6,012 nucleotides of DNA from Thermoplasmata archaeon (lineage in GTDB: Archaea; Thermoplasmatota; E2; UBA202; DSCA01): NCBI GenBank assembly GCA_021159125.1, contig JAGGSL010000073.1, positions 1 to 6,012 of the forward strand. Direction: 5' to 3'. A program made the position numbers and the translations under genes. Below are positions 1 to 5,064 of the stretch, in pieces; within the stretch, counting starts at the first letter, position 1; each line of letters starts with the position of its first letter. The notes under the pieces were generated by a model. That model searched no databases. It was given only the letters and a program-made list of their open reading frames with translations, and was not told the DNA's origin.

Positions 1-23
1 TTTTTGAAAATAACTTTTTGATA

Positions 24-38
24 GAAATTATTAAATAA
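24..38 (+). promoter_or_regulatory. Putative archaeal BRE/TATA promoter of the rubrerythrin operon
   Basis: The first 67 bases are very AT-rich. They contain a TATA-like box at about 31-38 (TTAAATAA) preceded by a purine/A-rich BRE-like stretch at 24-30 (GAAATTA). A start site about 25 nt downstream would fall near 57-60, just before the Shine-Dalgarno sequence and the ATG at 68, so the 5' leader would be very short. The box overlaps a 6-bp inverted repeat, ATTATT-a-AATAAT (27-39), which could be low complexity only. It is read as a promoter from composition and position alone. Confidence 0.45.
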
Positions 39-43
39 TAATA

Positions 44-53
44 TTGTATACAA
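44..53. promoter_or_regulatory. 10-bp perfect palindrome between TATA box and rbr start (candidate operator)
   Basis: TTGTATACAA is a perfect 10-bp palindrome lying between the TATA-like box and the Shine-Dalgarno sequence of rubrerythrin, roughly where transcription would begin. A dimeric repressor bound here would block initiation. The operon's own HTH protein is an obvious but untested candidate. Symmetry ends at the tenth base, and a short AT-rich palindrome can arise by chance. Confidence 0.25.
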
Positions 54-67
54 ATAATGGTGACAAT

Positions 68-568
68 ATGAAAAAGATGAGTGAAAAAGCTTCCCTGGAG
101 GCATTCCAGGGCGAATCAATGGCACATATGAAGTACAGTATATATGTGGATGTGGCGGAAAAGGAGGGTTATCCGAATATTGCAAGAATGTTCAGGGCAA
201 TATCATATGCAGAACAGGTCCATGCATCAAACCATGCAAGAAATCTGGGATATGTTGGCAGGACGGAGGAAAATCTCTCGGATGCAATAAACGGAGAGAC
301 TTTCGAGGTCGAGGAAATGTATCCCGTTTATATGGGAACAGCAGAATTGCAGAACGAAAGCGGTGCAAAAAGAGCATTCCATTATGCCATGGAAGCGGAA
401 AAGATACATGCAAAGATGTACAGTGAAGCAAAGGATATTGTTGAAAAAGGGAAAGATGCAGGAGACGAGAATATATACATATGCCCCACATGCGGGTATA
501 CCCATGTTGGCGATGAGCCTGATGCCTGCCCGGTATGTGGATATAAAGGCGAATTCAAAAAATTCTGA
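68..568 (+). CDS. rbr: Rubrerythrin (non-haem diiron peroxidase)
   Basis: This is a 166-residue rubrerythrin, which reduces hydrogen peroxide to water in the cytoplasm of anaerobes using electrons passed through rubredoxin. The N-terminal ferritin-like four-helix domain (about 1-125) carries the expected diiron ligands: E16, the two ExxH motifs E49-x-x-H52 and E111-x-x-H114, E82/E83 and E97. The C-terminal rubredoxin-like domain binds one Fe through C139/C142 (CPTCGY) and C154/C157 (CPVCGY). The length is typical for a short rubrerythrin. ATG 68 is chosen because GGTGA at 59-63 sits 4 nt upstream. An in-frame TTG at 44 has no such site, and ATG 77 is poorly placed. It is the first gene of a tightly packed operon with two peroxiredoxins. 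The rubredoxin-containing protein at 5049-5729 is a possible electron donor. Confidence 0.96.
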   Translation: MKKMSEKASLEAFQGESMAHMKYSIYVDVAEKEGYPNIARMFRAISYAEQVHASNHARNLGYVGRTEENLSDAINGETFEVEEMYPVYMGTAELQNESGAKRAFHYAMEAEKIHAKMYSEAKDIVEKGKDAGDENIYICPTCGYTHVGDEPDACPVCGYKGEFKKF

Positions 569-577
569 GGAGATACA

Positions 578-1030
578 ATGAAAGTAGGAGATATGGCAGA
601 AGATTTCATTTTGAAAGATAATAGAAACAGAGAGTTCAATCTGTCAGATTATAGGGGGAAGAAGGTTTTGCTGTCATTTCATCCTCTTGCTTGGACACCT
701 GTCTGTGCAGAGCAGATGAAATCGCTGGAAAAAAACAAAGAAAAATTTGATGAGTTAAATACAGTTGCTGTTGGCATAAGCGTTGACTCTGTTCCCTGCA
801 AAAATGCCTGGGCAAAGGAACTGAAAATTGCGGAAACTCAATTGCTATCAGATTTCTGGCCCCATGGAGGTGTTGCAAAGGCATATGGCATGCTGAGAGA
901 AGAAGGCTTCTCCGAGAGAGCAAACATTATTCTTGACGAGGAAGGAAAAGTGATATTCATAAAAGTTTATGATATCCCTCAGTTGCCTGATATAAATGAA
1001 ATAATAGATTTTCTTGAGCAGAGGAATTGA
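578..1030 (+). CDS. Peroxiredoxin, AhpC/TSA superfamily (AhpE-like)
   Basis: This is a 150-residue thiol peroxidase with a thioredoxin fold that reduces H2O2 and organic hydroperoxides. The catalytic signature PxxxTxxC is present as P36-LAW-T40-PV-C43, so C43 is the peroxidatic cysteine. R114 in GFSERANIILD is the expected active-site arginine of the family, followed by the core strand and the DEEGK turn. The only other cysteine is C74 (VDSVPCKNAW), which may act as a resolving residue or may be structural. Without it the protein would be a 1-Cys enzyme. The start is supported by GAGGAG at 567-572, which overlaps the rubrerythrin stop codon. Only 9 nt separate the two genes, so they are surely co-transcribed. 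The subfamily assignment (AhpE-like rather than Prx6 or tryparedoxin-like) is by motif memory and less certain than the superfamily. Confidence 0.93.
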   Translation: MKVGDMAEDFILKDNRNREFNLSDYRGKKVLLSFHPLAWTPVCAEQMKSLEKNKEKFDELNTVAVGISVDSVPCKNAWAKELKIAETQLLSDFWPHGGVAKAYGMLREEGFSERANIILDEEGKVIFIKVYDIPQLPDINEIIDFLEQRN

Positions 1031-1031
1031 T

Positions 1032-1487
1032 ATGGCAAAAAAAGCAGTGGAATTCTGTCTGCCCGATGAAGAGGAGAAGGTAGTGTGCCTTAAGGATTTC
1101 ATAGGAAAATGGGTTGTGCTTTACTTTTACCCGAAAGACAATACCTCTGGATGCACAATGGAGGCAATTGATTTTACAGCGCATATGGATAGATTAGAGA
1201 AAATGAACGCTGTTGTTATCGGAATAAGCCCCGACCCACCGAAAAGCCACGCTAAATTCATAGATAAGCATGGTCTGAAGGTAAAACTTCTCAGCGATAA
1301 GAGCCATGAAGTGCTTGAAAAATACGGAGTGTGGCAACTCAAAAAGATGTATGGGAGAGAGTATTATGGCGTCGTGAGGAGTACTTTCATTATTTCCCCT
1401 GATGGAAATATCGATCATGAATGGAGGAAGGTGAAGGTGAAGGGCCATGTTGAAGAAGTGATAAAAAAACTTGAGGAATTAACATGA
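1032..1487 (+). CDS. bcp: Peroxiredoxin, BCP/PrxQ-like, lacking the usual helix-2 resolving cysteine
   Basis: This is a 151-residue thioredoxin-fold peroxidase of the bacterioferritin comigratory protein (PrxQ) type. The segment FYPKDNTSGCT is the family's active-site block, with PxxxTxxC at P34, T38 and C41; C41 is peroxidatic. R116 in VVRSTFIISPDG is the conserved arginine. Many PrxQ proteins have the resolving cysteine five residues after the peroxidatic one, but here position 46 is isoleucine (CTMEAID). The remaining cysteines are C9 and C19 near the N-terminus. It may therefore be a 1-Cys enzyme or use an unusual partner. ATG 1032 lies 1 nt after the preceding stop and has GAGG at 1021-1024. 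An in-frame TTG at 1014 would overlap the upstream gene and is not preferred. Confidence 0.92.
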   Translation: MAKKAVEFCLPDEEEKVVCLKDFIGKWVVLYFYPKDNTSGCTMEAIDFTAHMDRLEKMNAVVIGISPDPPKSHAKFIDKHGLKVKLLSDKSHEVLEKYGVWQLKKMYGREYYGVVRSTFIISPDGNIDHEWRKVKVKGHVEEVIKKLEELT

Positions 1488-1669
1488 GTGAAAAAGATAA
1501 AGTTCTCGATGCTTTCAGGAAGACGGGAAAGCCGCTGCGCCCTGGCGACGTGGCGAAGATGACAGGCATTGAAAGCAAGGAAGTATCAAAGATAATAAAG
1601 GAATTGAAAAAGGAAGGGAATATAGTATCTCCAAAAAAGATGCTATTATTCTCTTACGGAGTGAGATAA
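1484..1669 (+). CDS. Small winged/helix-turn-helix DNA-binding protein (61 aa)
   Basis: This 61-residue protein is almost entirely one helix-turn-helix domain. Helix 1 is at about 3-13. A loop with KPLRPGDVA leads into helix 2 (about 21-27), a turn TGIES, and a recognition helix KEVSKIIKELKKEG at about 32-45. A short strand, NIVSPKK, follows and may be a minimal wing. The pattern resembles the small MarR/ArsR-like domains often found alone in archaea. The sequence has no cysteine or histidine, so it cannot sense peroxide or bind metal through such residues itself. Its start overlaps the preceding stop (ATGA, 4 nt), with GAGGA at 1473-1477. It precedes the DUF438-PAS gene by 1 nt. Placement suggests an operon autoregulator, possibly acting together with the downstream sensor; that is inference. 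Confidence 0.82.
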   Translation: MSEKDKVLDAFRKTGKPLRPGDVAKMTGIESKEVSKIIKELKKEGNIVSPKKMLLFSYGVR

Positions 1670-1670
1670 A

Positions 1671-2978
1671 ATGAGCGAATTACTTAACAATAGGGAATAT
1701 AAAAAGGAAAAATTGAAGGAAATACTGAGAAGGATAAGCAACGGTGAGGACGTTGCAGAACTTAAAAAGCAGTTCAAAGACCTGCTGAGGAGCATATCGC
1801 CCCTGGAGATACCGCTAATTGAACAGGAGCTGATGGAGGAGGGAGTGACCGCTGAGGAAATAGCAAGCATGTGCGACATTCACGTTGAATTGTTCAGGGA
1901 GGCGGTTGCCCAAAAATTTGACATTGATGTGCTTCCCGGACATCCGCTTCATACTCTCTACATGGAAAACGAGCAGATAACAAAAGATGCGGAGATGCTC
2001 AACATGTATGCAAAATCACTGCCTGACGAAATGGAGAAAAACCTGCAGTCATTGAGAAACCTGGCGAAGCAACTGCCCCTTATAGGCATAACTCACTATA
2101 CAAGGGAAGAGATGATACACTTTCCGTATCTGGAGAGAAGGGGACTGACCGCAGTGCCCAGCACGCTGTGGAGAAAGCACGATGAGGTGAGAGCAAAAAT
2201 AAAACTTCTTCTTAAATCCCTTGACCAGGAAAAAGATGACAAGGATGAATTCCTGAAAAAGCTTCGAGAACGCATTGAGGAAGTGGCAACAGCGCTTGTG
2301 GATATGGTATTCAGGGAGAACAACATCCTCTATCCTGCATTGCATGCAATTTTATCAGAAGGGGAATGGGCAGCAATAAGACAGCAGGAGGATGAAATTG
2401 GCTATTACAAAGTAAAACCGTCCCAGGAATGGAAAACAAAGGAAGAGCCGATATATCCCTACCAGATAGAAGGTGCGCTGACAGATGAGCAGATTTCCAG
2501 ACTTCCGGGAGAGATTAAAAAAATTATGGAGAGTAAACTACCTGAGGCAGATGAGCAGAGGGTTGAAAGAGAGGGAGATATAAAACTTGATACAGGCTAC
2601 TTATTGCCAGAAGAAATAGATGAAATTCTGAAGGCGGTTCCGTTTAGCATAACCTTTATCGATAAAGACGATAGGGTCAGGTATTTCTCAGGTGGAAAAA
2701 GGACATTTCAGAGGACGGAGTCAATCATAGGAAGACCCGTGCAGTTATGCCACCCACCAAAAAGTGTGCACATAGTCAATAAAATACTGAAGGCATTCAA
2801 GGAAGGGAAAAAAGACAGCGCAGATTTCTGGATAAAGATGGGCAAGTCATTCATCTACATAAGATACATTCCAATCAGGGACAGAAACGGGAATTATATG
2901 GGAACGCTGGAAGTGGAGCAGGATGTTGCTGGCATAAGAGAACTTGAAGGAGAGAAAAGATTGCTTGACTGGAAATAG
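1671..2978 (+). CDS. DUF438 - hemerythrin-like - PAS domain protein (probable O2/redox sensor)
   Basis: This is a 435-residue soluble three-part protein. Residues about 5-75 match the DUF438 helical domain. Residues about 88-245 form a hemerythrin/HHE-like four-helix bundle with putative di-iron ligands H91, H94, E99, H142, E146/E147, H150, H170, E216 and H225; key segments are HPLHTLYMEN, HYTREEMIHFPYLE and FRENNILYPALH. Residues about 315-425 form a PAS domain (FSITFIDKDDRVRYFS, then IYIRYIPIRDRNGNYMG) with an unusual C360-H361 in LCHPPKSVH. Di-iron hemerythrin domains bind O2 or NO, and PAS domains bind haem, flavin or a ligand, so a sensor role is likely. There is no kinase, GGDEF or other output domain, so any signal must pass by protein contact, perhaps to the HTH protein encoded 1 nt upstream. 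GGAG/GTGA at 1658-1664 supports the start. It is the last gene of the rubrerythrin operon. Confidence 0.88.
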   Translation: MSELLNNREYKKEKLKEILRRISNGEDVAELKKQFKDLLRSISPLEIPLIEQELMEEGVTAEEIASMCDIHVELFREAVAQKFDIDVLPGHPLHTLYMENEQITKDAEMLNMYAKSLPDEMEKNLQSLRNLAKQLPLIGITHYTREEMIHFPYLERRGLTAVPSTLWRKHDEVRAKIKLLLKSLDQEKDDKDEFLKKLRERIEEVATALVDMVFRENNILYPALHAILSEGEWAAIRQQEDEIGYYKVKPSQEWKTKEEPIYPYQIEGALTDEQISRLPGEIKKIMESKLPEADEQRVEREGDIKLDTGYLLPEEIDEILKAVPFSITFIDKDDRVRYFSGGKRTFQRTESIIGRPVQLCHPPKSVHIVNKILKAFKEGKKDSADFWIKMGKSFIYIRYIPIRDRNGNYMGTLEVEQDVAGIRELEGEKRLLDWK

Positions 2979-2983
2979 TACAG

Positions 2984-3014
2984 GAAGGAAAATATATGGC
3001 ATCGACATATATGC
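2984..3014 (+). promoter_or_regulatory. Possible TATA-type promoter for sufCB
   Basis: The 51-nt gap before sufC is the first real gap after the five-gene operon. It contains two TATA-like stretches: AAATATAT (2990-2997), preceded by purine-rich GGAAGGAA, and ACATATAT (3005-3012). The first would place a start near 3020. The second would make sufC nearly leaderless and leave its Shine-Dalgarno sequence (AAGGGA, 3018-3023) untranscribed, so the first is preferred. No terminator is evident before it, so read-through from the upstream operon is also possible. Confidence 0.3.
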
Positions 3015-3029
3015 TGCAAGGGACAAAAT

Positions 3030-3770
3030 ATGAGCATACTTGAATTGAAGAATCTGAGTTTGACTCTCAACGGCAGAAAGATTTTGAGCAATCTGGATAT
3101 GGATTTCCTGGAAGGACATGTTCATGCTGTCGTCGGTCCCAACGGGGCTGGGAAATCAACCCTTGCCTACACCATAATGGGACTCGAAGGCTACAGGAAT
3201 ATAGAGGGCGACATAATATTTGGAGGAGAATCAATAAAAGGGATGGGAATAGCGGAGAGGGCAAAGAGAGGCATAACGCTCGGATGGCAGGAGCCTGCAA
3301 GATATGAGGGGCTGACTGTCAAAAAATTCATAATGGCCTCGTCAGCGGAAAAAAGCATTGATGAAGTGGAGGATGCTCTCAGGAAGGTAGGGCTTAACCC
3401 TGACGATTATATGAACAGGGCTGTTGATAAAACACTGAGCGGGGGCGAGCGAAAGAAAGTGGAACTGGCATCAATACTTGCAATGAGGCCAAAATTTGTA
3501 ATGCTTGACGAGCCTGACTCAGGCATTGATGTTTCCTCTCTTGAAAAAATATTTGAAGGCATAAAATTGCTGAAAAGTTATGGCTCAACGATTGTGCTTA
3601 TAACTCATAGCCTTGCTGTGATGAAGCAGGCAGAGCGTGCATTTTTGATGTGCGGCGGCAAACTTGTGGAGAAAGGAGGGATAGATAAAATAAAGCCCTA
3701 CTTCGAGAAGGAGTGCCTGCCATGTGAGCATAAGAATTTGCCGGACAAAGGTGATAAAAATGGAAATTGA
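3030..3770 (+). CDS. sufC: SufC, Fe-S cluster assembly ATPase
   Basis: This 246-residue ABC-type ATPase powers the SufBC(D) scaffold that assembles Fe-S clusters in the cytoplasm. It shows Walker A GPNGAGKST (36-44), a Q-loop glutamine at Q87 in the SufC-typical GWQEPARYEG, ABC signature LSGGE (136-140), Walker B FVMLDEPDSGID (156-167) and the switch histidine H193. The DSGID D-loop, rather than the SALD of many transporters, is characteristic of SufC. The C-terminal tail is short and ends in a charged segment with C229-x-x-C232. AAGGGA at 3018-3023, 6 nt before the ATG, supports the start. The gene overlaps sufB by 11 nt, which implies translational coupling and fixed stoichiometry. No sufS, sufE or sufU gene is adjacent, as expected for the minimal archaeal-type pair. 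Confidence 0.95.
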   Translation: MSILELKNLSLTLNGRKILSNLDMDFLEGHVHAVVGPNGAGKSTLAYTIMGLEGYRNIEGDIIFGGESIKGMGIAERAKRGITLGWQEPARYEGLTVKKFIMASSAEKSIDEVEDALRKVGLNPDDYMNRAVDKTLSGGERKKVELASILAMRPKFVMLDEPDSGIDVSSLEKIFEGIKLLKSYGSTIVLITHSLAVMKQAERAFLMCGGKLVEKGGIDKIKPYFEKECLPCEHKNLPDKGDKNGN

Positions 3771-4680
3771 TGATTTGCTGAAACTTGCGGGAGAAGACGA
3801 AGCACTGAAGGATAAGGAGACAGCTCATCTCACAATAAACCTCAACAAAGTGGTTAGCAAAAATATTGTTCCCGGACTGCATATCGATACTGAAGAGATT
3901 GAGGATGGCATTAATGTAAAAGTTATTGTGGATGAGGGCATTGTCATAGAAAAGAAAGTGCATATGTGCTTCGGCGTGACGCATGACAAAGCCCTGCAGA
4001 AAATAGTGATGGAAATTGACGTGAAAAAAAATGCAAAAATTTCTATCCTTTCCCACTGCATTTTCCCGAAAGCAATAGATGTCAAGCACATAATGGATGC
4101 AAAGGTTAGGGTCAGAGAAGGCGCTTCATATTCATATGAGGAAAAGCACATACACAGTATGGAAGGCGGCATAGAGGTTTACCCGAAGGCAGAAATTGAG
4201 CTCGATAAAAATGCCAGATTTAAGACAGAATTCGAGCTGATTAAGGGAAGGGTCGGTAAGCTGGACATTGATTACGAAATAACGGGAAAGGAAGGAAGCG
4301 TTATGGAGATGACGAGCAAGGTGAGCGGCAGGAGCGATGATTTGATAAAGATAAGAGAGGCAGGAAATTTGATTGGAGAGAAGGCGAGAGGAGTGCTCAC
4401 GTCCAGGGTAGCGGTGCGTGGTAATGCGAAAGCAGAGGTTTACAATGTAATGGTTGCAACAGCGCCCTATGCTCGCGGCCATGTTGACTGCAAGGAAATA
4501 ATACAGGATAATGGGGTGGCAAGAGCAATACCCATAGTTGAAGTAAAGCATCCGAAAGCACACATCACACATGAGGCGGCAATAGGCAGCGTTGATACGA
4601 AACAGCTTGAAACATTGATGTCAAGAGGGGTGGGCGAGGAGGAGGCGGTGGATTTGATTATAGAAGGGCTGCTGAGCTAA
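3760..4680 (+). CDS. sufB: SufB/SufD-family Fe-S scaffold protein, short archaeal type
   Basis: This 306-residue scaffold protein pairs with SufC to build Fe-S clusters. It is much shorter than bacterial SufB (about 480-495 residues) and has the size of the minimal archaeal partner. The middle is the expected beta-helix rich in alternating hydrophobic strands (about 60-240). The C-terminal core is strongly SufB-like: GHVDCKEII with C244, then ITHEAAIGSVD with H271/E272, then the helical end LETLMSRGVGEEEAVDLII. By family knowledge, C244 corresponds to the essential SufB cysteine, and the H-E pair to the residues that complete the cluster site at the SufB-SufD interface; a SufB homodimer could supply both. 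C70 and C100 are further possible ligands. ATG 3760 is chosen because GGTGA (3750-3754) lies 5 nt upstream. An in-frame GTG at 3724 lacks a comparable site and would lengthen the overlap with sufC. Confidence 0.93.
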   Translation: MEIDDLLKLAGEDEALKDKETAHLTINLNKVVSKNIVPGLHIDTEEIEDGINVKVIVDEGIVIEKKVHMCFGVTHDKALQKIVMEIDVKKNAKISILSHCIFPKAIDVKHIMDAKVRVREGASYSYEEKHIHSMEGGIEVYPKAEIELDKNARFKTEFELIKGRVGKLDIDYEITGKEGSVMEMTSKVSGRSDDLIKIREAGNLIGEKARGVLTSRVAVRGNAKAEVYNVMVATAPYARGHVDCKEIIQDNGVARAIPIVEVKHPKAHITHEAAIGSVDTKQLETLMSRGVGEEEAVDLIIEGLLS

Positions 4681-4707
4681 TATTGTGAATGTGAAGGAAG
4701 TGATTGA

Positions 4708-5009
4708 AAGGCATATGAGATGGCAAGAGTGTTTTCAGGAGAAGTAAAGAACTTTCCATCTGCTCACACCCCCTTTGTTACATCGCTTGATTTCATGTTC
4801 GAGAATTCATACGAAGTCGTGATTGCAGGAAATTCATCATCTGAAAAAACACATGAAATGGTTGAGATAATAAACAGCATTTATGTGCCGAACAAGGTTG
4901 TTATTCTCAGACCCACAGAGGAGGCAGCCCTGCAGTTTACGTTTGCCGAAACTATGCCTGTAAGTCGCCTGTAAATGATGTAGATAAAATAAAGGATATG
5001 TTTGATTGA
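4708..5009 (+). pseudogene. yyaL: C-terminal remnant of a YyaL/DUF255 (SSP411-like thioredoxin-domain) protein, frameshifted
   Basis: Full-length YyaL-type proteins have roughly 680-700 residues: an N-terminal thioredoxin-like domain followed by a six-hairpin glycosidase-like part. Here only the last tenth or so survives. One frame, openable from ATG 4720, reads MARVFSGEVKNFPSAHT and then EVVIAGNSSS and PNKVVILRP, matching the family's C-terminal block; it stops at 4974. The family's final motif is intact but in another frame: from 4938 the sequence reads YVCRNYACKSPVND and ends at TGA 5007-5009. The switch falls near 4933-4938. The spacing between the RP block and YVC is also shorter than I recall for the family, so a small internal deletion is likelier than a single-base error. 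In-frame TGA at 4705 and the sufB stop just upstream rule out an intact N-terminus. This is a decaying gene, unless the frameshift is a sequencing error in an already truncated copy. Confidence 0.8.
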
Positions 5010-5016
5010 GCTCATA

Positions 5017-5030
5017 AACTTTCATATATT
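5017..5030 (+). promoter_or_regulatory. Putative BRE/TATA promoter of hrb (leaderless-type spacing)
   Basis: AAACTT followed by TCATATAT (about 5017-5029) resembles an archaeal BRE plus TATA box. Its centre lies about 22 nt before ATG 5049, close to leaderless spacing. No Shine-Dalgarno sequence is visible in TTTGTTACTT upstream of the start codon, unlike every gene in the first operon. An 8-bp palindrome, TGAGCTCA (5007-5014), abuts its upstream side but overlaps the stop of the decayed gene. Confidence 0.45.
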
Positions 5031-5044
5031 CATGTTTGTTACTT

Positions 5045-5064
5045 ATGCATGGACGCCCGTGCAT
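5045..5064 (+). repeat. Inverted repeat/hairpin enclosing the hrb start codon
   Basis: ATGCATGG (5045-5052), loop ACGC, and CCGTGCAT (5057-5064) form an 8-bp stem with a single G-U pair. The start codon ATG 5049-5051 is inside the 5' arm. In RNA this would sequester the start of a message that lacks a Shine-Dalgarno sequence. In DNA it could be an operator just downstream of the promoter. Function is not shown. Confidence 0.4.

Noticed and set aside
44..67. Eight-codon N-terminal extension of rubrerythrin from TTG 44
   Set aside because: No Shine-Dalgarno sequence precedes the TTG. GGTGA at 59-63 is correctly placed for ATG 68, and the extension is not typical of rubrerythrins.
1014..1031. 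Extended start of the second peroxiredoxin at TTG 1014
   Set aside because: It would overlap the preceding gene by 17 nt without a good ribosome site. ATG 1032 has GAGG at 1021-1024 and matches the family N-terminus.
3724..3759. Twelve-codon extension of SufB from GTG 3724
   Set aside because: GGTGA at 3750-3754 points to ATG 3760. The extension overlaps sufC further and adds no family-like sequence.
3598..4089. 163-codon minus-strand open frame opposite sufC/sufB
   Set aside because: It is antisense to two strongly supported genes, its translation has no recognisable domain, and it looks like a codon-bias shadow.
4132..4572. 146-codon minus-strand open frame opposite sufB
   Set aside because: It is antisense to conserved SufB coding sequence, including the C244 and HEAAIG motifs, and has no domain signal.
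4685..4747. GTG-initiated 20-codon frame beginning MNVKEVIERHMRWQ after sufB, faintly like a nitroreductase N-terminus
   Set aside because: It stops after about 20 codons and lacks a Shine-Dalgarno sequence. The resemblance rests on a few residues, so it is probably chance at the deletion junction.
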